Assembly (NCBI GenBank): GCA_001460835.1
Contig: CYKH01000376.1
Location: forward strand, 945-64,944
Length of the DNA: 64,000 nucleotides
Reading direction: 5' to 3'
DNA from: Bodo saltans
Lineage: Eukaryota; Euglenozoa; Kinetoplastea; Eubodonida; Bodonidae
In this document: positions 26,584 to 35,005 of the stretch, piece after piece
Layout of the letters: every line of letters starts with the position of its first letter
Numbering within the stretch: the stretch's first letter is position 1
Position numbers and translations under genes: made by a program
The notes under the pieces: model-generated
Database searches by the model: none
Told to the model about the DNA's origin: nothing
The model's input: only the letters and a program-made list of their open reading frames with translations

Positions 26584-27309
26584 ATGAGGAGATTGTTAGT
26601 AGCCGAGTTCGGCGCTGCGTGTGGTGTTAGCCAACGGTGCATTACCGCCGATTCCTTGGAGCGGTACAGACAGGATTCTTTTGAGGCCTCAGAGCGTCTC
26701 CGGGCATCACAGACGTACCCAGGTGCAATCCGAGCAGCGACTCCAGGTGACACCAAGTATTACTTTGGCCGCGAAAGCATCCTTCCGCAGGGGCAGCGTC
26801 ACTATTGGCGAGCCGTGGTGGACGACCCTCAAGTAGAACAGACCGTTACCCTTCGAATTCGTCTGAAGGACAACGTTTGGGTGACGTCGGGCTGGGAAAC
26901 TCGCCTCCATGTAGTGCAAGTCGTTGTGCCGCTGGATGCCACAGTTGCTGAGGTGATTGACCAGGTCCTGGTGGACAATCAGAGTCCGTACTTGTGCACA
27001 TCGCCTATTGCATTAGCCGTCGATGGGCGTGACATTGCCGGCGATAGGACGGTGAAAGAGTTGGGCCTTCACGAGCACAGCATCATTGATGGTTATGATG
27101 TTAAAGGTGATCACCTCAGCCACATGCCCGAACACCGCCCACGTGATTGGAATGTCGATGAGATTTCTGATGCAGCTGCTCAAACTAGCCCATACAAGGA
27201 GATGAACCCCAACGCCGGGATGTCGCTCGCGCCGAGGTACGAAGGCCGACCGCTGCCATTCAAAGGGCATCGAAATTATGGTGCTGTGCGAGCAGGCACC
27301 TCTCAATAA
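26584..27309 (+). CDS. Protein with a ubiquitin-like (beta-grasp) domain
   Basis: The 241-residue product has a central domain at about residues 78-175 with the ubiquitin-like order: a first strand pair (VTLRIRLKDNVWV; LHVVQVVVPLDATV), a helix (AEVIDQVLVDN), then IALAVDGRDIAGDRTVKELG and a closing strand (HSIIDGYDV). The D-G-R-x-I and T-V-x-E-L-G pattern corresponds to the D-G-x-x-L and T-L-x-x-x-x-I turns of ubiquitin. There is no C-terminal Gly-Gly, so it is not a conjugated modifier; it is more likely an adaptor. The N-terminal 75 residues and the C-terminal 65 are not recognised. Confidence 0.7.
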   Translation: MRRLLVAEFGAACGVSQRCITADSLERYRQDSFEASERLRASQTYPGAIRAATPGDTKYYFGRESILPQGQRHYWRAVVDDPQVEQTVTLRIRLKDNVWVTSGWETRLHVVQVVVPLDATVAEVIDQVLVDNQSPYLCTSPIALAVDGRDIAGDRTVKELGLHEHSIIDGYDVKGDHLSHMPEHRPRDWNVDEISDAAAQTSPYKEMNPNAGMSLAPRYEGRPLPFKGHRNYGAVRAGTSQ

Positions 27310-27473
27310 TTTGAGAGCGAGAATCAAAATACCTCACGAAAACTGTGTGTTTTGTGTTCACTGCAATATTTACATTCACTGAGAAGAGGCGAGAATAAAA
27401 AATGAAATTTTGGACCCTTTGTCCTTTCGTGAAGCATTTAAGTTAAGAACGACTCAACAATCACACGCCGACG

Positions 27474-28136
27474 ATGTCCGCCCTAAGTGCCGCAGCGGCT
27501 CGCGAGAGTGAAGCGGATTTAGTGGCGCCACGTGTTGTGCCCTATGCTTGGGATCAAATTCGTGATGCAAAGAACAGCTTGCTGAGGCTCCGCGACTCTA
27601 AGAATAACAAGCGAGTTGCCCCCAGCACCCTCAGTGGGACGCAGGACATCTTGCAGGCTGTGTACGTGCCTTCGGAATGCTCTCCTCCGGCCAATCCATC
27701 GATTCTTTGTGCCCTTCCAGGTGATGTGGTCACGATTATGAACACCACGCACTTGCAGAAGTCGTACATGTTCTTCGAAGAGCCCGTGGTATCGTCGTCA
27801 TCTCGAGCAAAATTTAGCTCAAGTAATAGTCGACGAGAGACAGGGTTGTCCTCAACAAGACCGATTGAAACCCAAAAGCTTTCCAAAGAGGAGGAGAAGG
27901 AAGCTGAGCGACGTCGAACTCTGAACACAATCGCCGTAGCTGCGTTGCCATCGGCTGGCCCACAATCGCCGTCGCTGCGTTGCCATCGGCTGCCCCGAGC
28001 CAAGCAGTTGCAGCTCCCACGGTCTCGTCACGACAAGTCTACAGAGGAGCCGGCAGCGTTGGCGCAGGAACTGCCCACGCTTCCTCAGCGGGAGGATCCT
28101 CAAGCGTGCAGGGCGCTCTTGTGTCAAGCATCGTGA
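27474..28136 (+). CDS. Hypothetical protein, 5' part of a gene interrupted by a 35-base duplication
   Basis: The frame starts at the ATG 27474 (MSALSAAAARESEADL) and reads sensibly for about 160 residues (VVPYAWDQIRDAKNSLLRLR; NPSILCALPGDVVTIMN). It then crosses two tandem 35-base units, and after the second it leaves the natural frame and ends at 28136 in Arg/Leu/Pro-rich sequence typical of a wrong frame. Subtracting one unit joins it exactly to the 27962-29086 part and yields a 525-residue protein. The stretch before the duplication is a charged helix (KLSKEEEKEAERRR). Confidence 0.6.
   Translation: MSALSAAAARESEADLVAPRVVPYAWDQIRDAKNSLLRLRDSKNNKRVAPSTLSGTQDILQAVYVPSECSPPANPSILCALPGDVVTIMNTTHLQKSYMFFEEPVVSSSSRAKFSSSNSRRETGLSSTRPIETQKLSKEEEKEAERRRTLNTIAVAALPSAGPQSPSLRCHRLPRAKQLQLPRSRHDKSTEEPAALAQELPTLPQREDPQACRALLCQAS
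27926..27995 (+). repeat. Direct tandem duplication, 35-base units
   Basis: Units 27926-27960 and 27961-27995 differ at two bases. The length is not a multiple of three and shifts the frame of the gene starting at 27474. Confidence 0.95.
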
Positions 28137-29086
28137 ATAACTTCGTTGCGGCCTACGTTCTACACGATTGGAATAGCCAGCATAGAAATGTGACTCGTAC
28201 CTCAGTTCACAAGGTGGCACCGCTGCCCACCGGCTCATGGAAGCGCGTGAGTATTACCTTCAACAACGCTGCCAATGGAGAGCGTCTCTTCGCAGTGCTT
28301 CGCCCATCCACAACGAGTGGCCCGCAACGAAGCGCGCTCCTCGTCGTTTCTCGAAGCTTGACTGATTCCGCTGGAAAGTTTTATACCAAGGAAGCGGCTG
28401 CGGCATCTTTTGGCACTTCAGATGCAACTTCTTGGGTGGCCGGCCCCCCTGACGTGATTTGGAGTGGCTGGATCGACCCAACCCATCCCGCCGTCCTCGA
28501 TAAGAAAGGCCAACTATTCGTGTACGAGTTACGAAATGGAAGATTGCAACCGCAACTGTCCGTCATGCCTTGTGAAATTCCTATTGGCGAATCATCTGTC
28601 ACCGCTGCATGTGTCGGACGCTTGCCTTCCTCCAACACCACGATGTTGTACCTTGTGCTCGATGGCTTCCTGGTTCATTCATTTGAACTCAGCTGGGTCC
28701 AGAAGAGACCTCGTGCTGACCCACCACAACCGGCAGACGCTGGCACAGGACGACGATCGACAGAACTTGCCCCTGTTCCTCCTCCACTTCCAACGCTACG
28801 CGTCGCTCCATTTCATGCCACCATGACGTCAGGCTACCGCATCCACAGTCTTTCCGTAGGGCAGTCTTTCGCCCATCAGCAACCCCTACTGGTTGTCGCG
28901 CTTGAGACGGGTGGTGTCGTTGTGTACCATGCACTCCATCTTGAGGTGTTGCACCAGCATGCATATCGAAGGCTCTGTCGGGAGGACGCGACAGTTGTGA
29001 AATTATCGTTTGCTATTCGCGAGCGACCTGATTTGCAACTCTGTTTGCTCGATGAGGATATCGCAACCATCTTGAAAGCAATGTAA
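27962..29086 (+). CDS. Hypothetical protein, 3' part, beta-propeller-like
   Basis: This frame has no natural ATG near its beginning and continues the upstream part after the second 35-base unit. It encodes about 374 residues. From about residue 50 on it has repeated beta-strand patterns ending in hydrophobic runs (RSALLVVSRSL; GQLFVYELRNGRLQPQLSV; TMLYLVLDGFLVHSFEL; PLLVVALETGGVVVYHALH), as in a WD-like or other beta-propeller, followed by LCLLDEDIATILKAM at the end. No specific family is recognised. The composition is even and well folded-looking, so the locus is likely a working gene in the cell rather than a decayed one. Confidence 0.65.
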   Translation, partial: TIAVAALPSAAPSQAVAAPTVSSRQVYRGAGSVGAGTAHASSAGGSSSVQGALVSSIVNNFVAAYVLHDWNSQHRNVTRTSVHKVAPLPTGSWKRVSITFNNAANGERLFAVLRPSTTSGPQRSALLVVSRSLTDSAGKFYTKEAAAASFGTSDATSWVAGPPDVIWSGWIDPTHPAVLDKKGQLFVYELRNGRLQPQLSVMPCEIPIGESSVTAACVGRLPSSNTTMLYLVLDGFLVHSFELSWVQKRPRADPPQPADAGTGRRSTELAPVPPPLPTLRVAPFHATMTSGYRIHSLSVGQSFAHQQPLLVVALETGGVVVYHALHLEVLHQHAYRRLCREDATVVKLSFAIRERPDLQLCLLDEDIATILKAM

Positions 29087-29205
29087 CATGGTGAGGAGGA
29101 AGAATGATGCATACGTAGTTAGCTTCCGAGAGAGAAAAAATGCCTCAGCAACACAGAATAAATTACTAAATTGAGTGCGATGATCTTCTTGATTTTCTCA
29201 TTCTG

Positions 29206-29312
29206 GTGTCGCTTTTAGGATATCGCAACCATCGACAAAGAATCAAAATCAACCTCATTAGTTTTTTGTGTCGCTTCACCATCGATAAAGAATCAAAATC
29301 AACCTTATAAGT
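29206..29312 (+). repeat. Imperfect direct repeat upstream of the 29323 gene
   Basis: Segments 29206-29261 and 29268-29312 share GTGTCGCTT and then CCATCGA(C/T)AAAGAATC and following bases. The first copy has about 12 extra bases. These extra bases belong to a 17-base string (29217-29233) identical to 29055-29071 at the end of the preceding gene. Confidence 0.8.
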
Positions 29313-29322
29313 TAACGTAGCG

Positions 29323-29889
29323 ATGTCGTCGTTCCCCGTTTCGATTCTGACGTTCGCTATGTTCGCTTATAGCCTTGCGATCACAGCTCAAGGATCAACC
29401 TTCTCCACATCCATTTTTCAGATGGTGTGCAACGACACAAATGCCCCTCCGTTTGATGCCCGGTGTAACCAAACGAGTCCACTGTGCACCTCCACATCTC
29501 TGCCTCTGCACGTGTGTCTCAACTCAACTGAGTTTAACGTATCAGTGAAGATTTTAGACTGTTATTCCATCCCCGCCCATCATTTGCCACCCAACATTGT
29601 TGTTGCGGTGTACGAAGGGACGAGGACGTGTGAGGGTGTAGACCCAGTGATACAGCATCAGCCGATTGGTAAATGCATGCCTGTGGAGGGGAATGTGTTT
29701 GTCCAGAATATGTGTGGCAACCCGGAGCCCGCGCCTTCACCAAACTCGTCCGCTTCCTCGTCGTCATCATCATTTGACGCTCACCACGCGCACGATCATG
29801 ACGACAAACCTGCACCCGAATTTGAACTGATGAGGAAGTATTTCTTTGTGGACGGCCGACGATATTCAGAGGCGATTTCGAAGAATTGA
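29323..29889 (+). CDS. Small secreted Cys-rich glycoprotein
   Basis: The 188-residue product has an N-terminal signal peptide (VSILTFAMFAYSLAITAQG). The ectodomain has about nine cysteines and several N-glycosylation sequons (NDT, NQT, NST, NVS). A Ser-rich and His/Asp-rich linker follows (DAHHAHDHDD), then a charged end (FELMRKYFFVDGRRYSEAI). There is no second membrane span and no obvious GPI signal, so it is probably secreted or vacuolar. The His/Asp cluster could bind metal. The family is not recognised. Confidence 0.7.
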   Translation: MSSFPVSILTFAMFAYSLAITAQGSTFSTSIFQMVCNDTNAPPFDARCNQTSPLCTSTSLPLHVCLNSTEFNVSVKILDCYSIPAHHLPPNIVVAVYEGTRTCEGVDPVIQHQPIGKCMPVEGNVFVQNMCGNPEPAPSPNSSASSSSSSFDAHHAHDHDDKPAPEFELMRKYFFVDGRRYSEAISKN

Positions 29890-30063
29890 GAAACATAGTA
29901 ACTCAGCAGGATGGGATACGTGGTATCAATATCCTGTCCTAGCGCGAAACGTGAAGTTTGAACAGTGTTGCAATGATCACAAAAGCAAGTATTTGCTCGT
30001 GCATTTTGGATTTTCCCCCAATCATTTTTCATGTTTTCGCTGTTCGATTGTGAGACAAAAAAA

Positions 30064-30777
30064 ATGCGACGCGACTCACGCCGCATCGGCTCCAACCATA
30101 GCGACGCAATGAGCGCCCTTAGTGGGGGAACAGCAACTACCGCAACCACTCACGCCCCAGATAATCTACCAAACAACGTCTACGCAGACAGAGCACCTGC
30201 AGTGAGCCTCGTCAAGCACGTGAGTGAGACGGAGAGAGCGCGCATTCAATGGGCCTGGATGGCAGACTCCAGAGGCGATGCGACCAAGAAAGCGGTCCAA
30301 GGCATTGATCGAAGTCTCGTGCGGCCTGAACTGCTCGACGTCGTCCGGATGATGTCCTCATGCACGATTGAAACACAAACGGTGGAGCCTAGCTACATCA
30401 TGCGCATGAATAACGTCAAGATGGAAACGGAACGCCACAGGAGTATTGCTACCCAGATCGGTGCCCCACGGGAAAAGAGCAGCAAGGCAGCTCAAGTGGT
30501 AGAAGCTGATATTGTACGAAGTAGTCAACGTGGGTTGCAGCTTTATTCGATGGAGGAGCATGCAATGATGAGCAGCCCTGGGAGAGATGGCGGTGGTGGT
30601 GGTGCGCGTGGCATGGATTCAGTAACCTCACCAATGAGACATGGCCGAATGGTTGATGCACGCGATGAGCGAGGATATTTACTGGGTGAGGTGTCGGATG
30701 ATGCTAACCTACATTCTCAATATCGGCCCAACTGTGACATTCCCTACACTGCGTGCCTAGCTACATCATGCGCATGA
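30064..30777 (+). CDS. Hypothetical protein, 5' part of a gene interrupted by a 368-base duplication
   Basis: The ATG at 30064 follows a T/C-rich tract and AG near 30050-30051; the next in-frame ATG is 30109 (MSALSGG). About 230 residues read naturally (SLVKHVSETERARIQWAW; ELLDVVRMMSSCTIETQTVE) before the frame enters the second copy of a 368-base unit out of phase and stops at 30777. Removing one period joins it exactly to 30756-31361, giving 309 residues. The segment IETQTVEP has the T-Q-T core of dynein light chain (LC8) binding motifs. The family is unknown. Confidence 0.6.
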   Translation: MRRDSRRIGSNHSDAMSALSGGTATTATTHAPDNLPNNVYADRAPAVSLVKHVSETERARIQWAWMADSRGDATKKAVQGIDRSLVRPELLDVVRMMSSCTIETQTVEPSYIMRMNNVKMETERHRSIATQIGAPREKSSKAAQVVEADIVRSSQRGLQLYSMEEHAMMSSPGRDGGGGGARGMDSVTSPMRHGRMVDARDERGYLLGEVSDDANLHSQYRPNCDIPYTACLATSCA

Positions 30778-31122
30778 ATAACGTCAAGATGGAAACAGAA
30801 CGCCACAGGAGTATTGCTACCCAGATCGGTGCCCCACGGGAAAAGAGCAGCAAGGCAGCTCAAGTGGTAGAAGCTGATATTGTACGAAGTAGTCAACGTG
30901 GGTTGCAGCTTTATTCGATGGAGGAGCATGCAATGATGAGCAGCCCTGGGAGAGATGGCGGTGGTGGTGGTGCGCGTGGCATGGATTCAGTAACCTCACC
31001 AATGAGACATGGCCGAATGGTTGATGCACGCGATGAGCGAGGATATTTACTGGGTGAGGTGTCGGATGATGCTAACCTACATTCTCAATATCGGCCCAAC
31101 TGTGACATTCCCTACACTGCGT
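30387..31122 (+). repeat. Direct tandem duplication, two adjacent 368-base units
   Basis: Units 30387-30754 and 30755-31122 abut with no spacer. By eye they differ at a single base, a silent ACG/ACA difference. The unit length is not a multiple of three and breaks the host gene. Confidence 0.95.
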
Positions 31123-31361
31123 ACCCTGTCTTCATGCCCGATGCTAGGGCACAGGGAGTAGCGAATCGGTACGGGTACATTAGCCTTCCGCAGCAAATTG
31201 TGCCCCTTCCTCCGCGCCGACGAAAGAAGTTTATCGCCCCAGCGGATGTCCCATATCTTTACGGTTCTCACGACCTCGTCCTTGATGATCGAACGACGAC
31301 TCACTTGCAGCGGGCTCACTCGCTGTGGAGGGTTAGGCGACCCAAACACGGCAAGTACTGA
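30756..31361 (+). CDS. Hypothetical protein, 3' part of the 30064 gene
   Basis: This frame re-encodes PSYIMRMNNVKMETERH through DIPYTA from the second repeat unit and then goes on to the natural C-terminus (YPVFMPDARAQG; RYGYISLPQQIVPLPPRRRK; TTTHLQRAHSLWRVRRPKHG). It lacks an ATG of its own at the proper place. The C-terminal part is rich in Tyr, Pro and Arg. No domain is recognised. Confidence 0.6.
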   Translation, partial: PSYIMRMNNVKMETERHRSIATQIGAPREKSSKAAQVVEADIVRSSQRGLQLYSMEEHAMMSSPGRDGGGGGARGMDSVTSPMRHGRMVDARDERGYLLGEVSDDANLHSQYRPNCDIPYTAYPVFMPDARAQGVANRYGYISLPQQIVPLPPRRRKKFIAPADVPYLYGSHDLVLDDRTTTHLQRAHSLWRVRRPKHGKY

Positions 31362-31569
31362 GAAGTATTCTTCTCGGGCACGTTCTGTACAGTATTTTGT
31401 ATTCAAAAAAATAAAACGTGTTCAGTCCGACAAAAAAAAAAAACAGTTGTGATCATGATTCTGTTGCAATTTCCTGTGCGAGCCAATTGGTGAAGCTCCA
31501 AAGATTTGAATGACACATTTTTTCTGCCGCTTGCATTTCCAAATTTGCCTCACAAGAAAACAGCAAAAG

Positions 31570-32577
31570 ATGAGATGTGCTGGGAGCTGCTGTGCCACAG
31601 CTGTCAGAATGGCGTCAACACCAGCCATGAAGCGCTCGATGGCGGTCGCTGTGCCGTCAACACTCGGCTCTAAATCGGTGTCGTCGATTACCTCATCATC
31701 GTCGAATGCTTTGGTGTGTTCTACTAGGACGTTCGCCAAGCCGTCAGCTGTGCAAGGCCCCATCACGAACTCGAAAGAGGGCACATACGTCTCCACGGAG
31801 ATCATTGTTGACATGAGCCAGGCGTTGGGTGGCCAGTATGCTCGAGGAATGTTTGCCAAGCGTGACATGGCATATGGGCGAGAGATCCTCAACATTCCCG
31901 CATTTTTGATGTACATTGGCGACGAGCCGCAGCGCGAGCAGGTGCTGATCCTGACAAAGGAAGTCTTCTCAAAACTTGTCCTAAATCACCCAGATAAGAA
32001 GTTTATCGAGGCACGTATTCTCACCATGGCATCTGGCGGATTCTCCTACTTCACCCGAGAGCGCGATGTCCAGGAGTTTGCCGAGACGGTAAAAATCCCA
32101 AATTCTTTTAAGACTGGTGCGGACTATTTACAAGCCGGGGAGTATGGTACATTCGACCTGCAGAAGTTACCTCTCATCTTGGATTTTAATCGATGGGATG
32201 TTGAGTATCGCGGTCGCAAGGGGATCTGCATCTTCCCTGAAGCGCAGTATTTCAATCATCAATGCGACGCGAATGTGGAGATTTCGATCTCGTACAGCAA
32301 ATCAAAAGAAAACTTTGTTCTTTCTGCACGTACGATCAAGCCCATTCAAGCGGGAGAGGAGTTGTTTATCAACTACTTGCCTGGGAATACGCTTCCACTG
32401 AGTCGGTTGTCTCTAGCGCTGCGCAAGAGATGGGGCTTTGAGTGCACCTGCGTGGTGTGCAAGTCGAGAGCCATTGGTGCCGTCACAGTCATTTTTGTGG
32501 CTGTGTGCCTGCCCTTCGCCATTTTTATGAGAAGTGTGTATGTGGCGAGAATGGACTCCAAGCAGAGAGGATTGTGA
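31570..32577 (+). CDS. SET-domain methyltransferase with C-terminal membrane span
   Basis: The 335-residue product has a SET fold from about residue 70. GQYARGMFAKRDMAYGREIL is the first strand pair, YFNHQCDANVEIS corresponds to the N-H-S-C-x-P-N cofactor motif, GEELFINYLP corresponds to G-E-E-L-x-x-x-Y, and a post-SET Cys cluster lies at RWGFECTCVVC. It is of the SMYD/SET5 style but without a MYND finger. After the SET domain comes a hydrophobic span near 308-327 (GAVTVIFVAVCLPFAIFM) and a short basic tail. The N-terminus is Ser/Ala-rich and could be a targeting peptide. The ATG at 31570 follows a tract with AG; the upstream ATG 31510 lies before it. Catalysis is inferred from motifs. Confidence 0.8.
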   Translation: MRCAGSCCATAVRMASTPAMKRSMAVAVPSTLGSKSVSSITSSSSNALVCSTRTFAKPSAVQGPITNSKEGTYVSTEIIVDMSQALGGQYARGMFAKRDMAYGREILNIPAFLMYIGDEPQREQVLILTKEVFSKLVLNHPDKKFIEARILTMASGGFSYFTRERDVQEFAETVKIPNSFKTGADYLQAGEYGTFDLQKLPLILDFNRWDVEYRGRKGICIFPEAQYFNHQCDANVEISISYSKSKENFVLSARTIKPIQAGEELFINYLPGNTLPLSRLSLALRKRWGFECTCVVCKSRAIGAVTVIFVAVCLPFAIFMRSVYVARMDSKQRGL

Positions 32578-32905
32578 GCAGCTGTCCTGACAACTTCTGC
32601 TGCTTCTTGGCGATTAGAAACTCTGCACACACACACAAACCAGAGATTACTACACCGTTTTTGGAAGTGTTCATCAAAATTCACCTGCGCTTTTCGTTCT
32701 CTGGCTGATTAACCCTGCCTGTACAGCTTTTGTCACGCAATACTTTTGTTCCCCCGCTTTTTTTTTTTTGAGTCCCTCTAATACAGCAACGTCTGTTGCC
32801 AAACGAGGTAAACGTGTGGGATACACAGAGAGTGAGGACCGTCAAACAAACTCCATCATAGGACTCAAATTAACACACGCGCAACTTAGTGGCTCAAGCC
32901 GAAGA
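32578..32905. other. Intergenic plus probable long 5' untranslated region
   Basis: A T-rich tract at 32745-32769 ends in GAG at 32770-32772 or in ACAG near 32784-32787. The frame of the next gene is open back to 32768 without an ATG, so either the leader is over 100 bases or the first ATG of the assembly is not the real start. Confidence 0.5.
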
Positions 32906-33562
32906 ATGATGTTTGGGAAAGACTCTGTATGGGGAGGAGGTGGTGGCCAGTCCACCGTTCCTCGTGCAATTAGTTCATCCATGATGATGGGAGGCGGGAG
33001 CATCGGTGCCAGCCCTACAACGCCAGGTAACGGAGAGAAGCAACTCTGCAAATACTTTGTGAATGGTGGTTGCCTCCGAGGAGATCAGTGTAGCTACTTA
33101 CACGAGCTCCCTGATGAGCGGCATCTAGACGTCAATGGACTTGGATTCATTTTCAAGTCCAACGTACATAACGCACAAAAAACTGTAGTTTCTAGTCCTG
33201 GTCCTTCGCTACCTGGCGTGGCACCGAACGGCATGGGAATCTTAGGCGGCAGCGTTGTGGGCGGCGGAGTCCCCCCTGGTGTGGTGAATGCGGCTAGTGT
33301 TGGTGTGCCACCAAACATCAACGGTTTGCTAGTTGGCGCCTCCATAAGTGCCAATACGCTCATGCCATCCGGGAGGAAGCAAGGCAAGAGAGTCATTCCT
33401 AGGTACCGCCCCCCAGAGCCGGTGTTAGATCATAATCTGCCACCTGCATTGGCGATACCATTCGCCGCCTCCCAAACCGAAGTTGTCCAAAATCTTATGG
33501 CCACTTTGGGCGGTAGTAGCGAACTTCCCCACAATATCATAGGCGGCATTTTACGAGTATAG
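32906..33562 (+). CDS. CCCH zinc-finger RNA-binding protein
   Basis: The 218-residue product has a single CCCH finger, C48-x7-C56-x5-C62-x3-H66 (CKYFVNGGCLRGDQCSYLH), the typical trypanosomatid type that binds AU-rich or other mRNA elements. It is flanked by Gly/Ser-rich disordered sequence. The C-terminal 60 residues include RVIPRYRPPEPVLDHNLPP, and the last 30 form a possible helix (TEVVQNLMATLGGSSELP). Because transcription is not gene-specific in kinetoplastids, such proteins are main regulators of expression. The first ATG is at 32906, but the open frame runs upstream to 32768 with protein-like sequence, so the true N-terminus is uncertain. Confidence 0.75.
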   Translation: MMFGKDSVWGGGGGQSTVPRAISSSMMMGGGSIGASPTTPGNGEKQLCKYFVNGGCLRGDQCSYLHELPDERHLDVNGLGFIFKSNVHNAQKTVVSSPGPSLPGVAPNGMGILGGSVVGGGVPPGVVNAASVGVPPNINGLLVGASISANTLMPSGRKQGKRVIPRYRPPEPVLDHNLPPALAIPFAASQTEVVQNLMATLGGSSELPHNIIGGILRV

Positions 33563-34015
33563 TGTCTACGAGAAGAACGAAGAATCACGAAAAGCATCAA
33601 AACAAAAAAAAACACACACAAACATGAAAAAAAATCCCAAACCATAAAGAAAACAAGAGAACACGTGAAGAAATATTGCAAGGAAAAAGAAGATTACATT
33701 TCGAACCCGTGCGTGTGTGTGGACAAAGAAGATGGCGAAACAACACAAAAAAACAAACGATGGAAACCACTGCCATCCTCCAAGAGCATCTTTCTTTTGC
33801 ACAAGCACACGATCCTGTCAAGACCCTCTTTATTGCAATGAGCGTCTTCGCATTCACATACCACACAACACACCATCATTTTGAAGAAGATACCCTTCCT
33901 GAATTTACTGCTCTTGGGTTTGTGGGATGCATCTCCTATCGTGCCATGTTTTTTTTCCCCACTCCGTTTGTTGTCAGATTGGAATACAAAGTAGCATTTT
34001 TTTCACCCCCCGCAG
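33563..34015. other. Intergenic region, no convincing gene
   Basis: The sequence is A-rich with CA runs up to about 33750, then T/C-rich. The tract 33955-33975 ends in AG at 33976-33977, and another AG directly precedes the next ATG at 34014-34015. A frame from an ATG at 33760 runs to 34098 but overlaps the next gene and looks non-coding. Confidence 0.5.
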
Positions 34016-35005
34016 ATGGTGGCAGGCTCATTGCCGGCATCGTTTGCTTCTGCAAAACGATGCAACGTTTCTCACGTCGCACATCGAAACGAGCTTGAGG
34101 CGCAATCAGTGCGCTACGCTGCAATGGAAACGGATGCACTGCGTACTCGAGAAAGAATGAGCTCGAAGTACGCGTATGTGTCACCACGCGTCAATCCGCC
34201 TCCCCCGGCACCAACGGCTGCAAGTGCAAAATATCGCACAATTTCTCCGCTTGCAGTTAAGAAGGCTCCCCAACTTGCTGCGTCTGAAATCGATGGAGCA
34301 GCTGAAGGTGTGTTGGTAGTGACAGAGGCCCCTGCCACCTCGAAAACAAAAGAAGAAGAGGAGGAGGAAGCGGCCGTGGCGGCACAACTGGTCATGCCTC
34401 AACAACAGCACACTGGCCAACTTCTGTGCCCTGGCGGTGAAAGCCGCAACGTTGATCGCAACCAGGAACAAACAGTCCTTTCATCGTGGGATAAGCTTAG
34501 TATTCCGCGGAGAGTGCTTGAGGCGCATGACTTGTTCGTTGTCACTGCTGGCCGAGTCAAGCCTTACGCTACGCAAACACAGTCTCCGCGGCGACCAGCT
34601 GTGAACAACAATAGTGGCGGCCCTGCGTCACCACGAGCATTGGGTTCAGAAAAGCAAACTGCGTCGAGCAGCACTGAACCTCTTAGCCCCCGCACTCCAT
34701 CGGTTAGGAAAGGGCTCAGCCATCTAAAAAATAGCAGCAGTGTGGAAGTGTGCTTTGCTGCGGTCGCTGGCTGCGGTTCGTCAACGACAACGACGTTTAC
34801 TCCGCGAGCGGCATCGCCAAAGCAGTCACAAAAAGCAGTGTCGTCCCCGACTTCACACGGAAAGAAGCATGTTGCCCTTCCACCCATCGCCCAACAACAA
34901 CCGACGTCTGAGGCAACTCCAAAGCAAAAACGCGATGTATCAGAGGATCTTCCAGAGCTTCATCAAGCCCCTGGAGACGCGCTCACAGCAGGTGATGAGC
35001 CGTAG
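34016..35005 (+). CDS. Hypothetical Ser/Ala/Thr-rich protein
   Basis: The 329-residue product is predicted to be mostly disordered: Ala/Pro-rich (PPPPAPTAASAKYR), an acidic run (KTKEEEEEEAAVAAQ), and many SPR/SPRTP motifs in the C-terminal half (LSPRTPSVRKGLSHL; FTPRAASPKQSQKA) that look like proline-directed phosphorylation sites. One central stretch, SSWDKLSIPRRVLEAHDLFV near 155-175, may be a short folded or binding segment. No family is recognised. The start codon sits right after an AG; the splice site further up at 33976-33977 is the more likely one. Confidence 0.65.
   Translation: MVAGSLPASFASAKRCNVSHVAHRNELEAQSVRYAAMETDALRTRERMSSKYAYVSPRVNPPPPAPTAASAKYRTISPLAVKKAPQLAASEIDGAAEGVLVVTEAPATSKTKEEEEEEAAVAAQLVMPQQQHTGQLLCPGGESRNVDRNQEQTVLSSWDKLSIPRRVLEAHDLFVVTAGRVKPYATQTQSPRRPAVNNNSGGPASPRALGSEKQTASSSTEPLSPRTPSVRKGLSHLKNSSSVEVCFAAVAGCGSSTTTTFTPRAASPKQSQKAVSSPTSHGKKHVALPPIAQQQPTSEATPKQKRDVSEDLPELHQAPGDALTAGDEP

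Noticed and set aside
33760-34098. Possible small + strand gene before the 34016 gene
   Set aside because: It runs through a T/C splice tract, overlaps the next start and has a Phe/Pro-rich non-natural composition.
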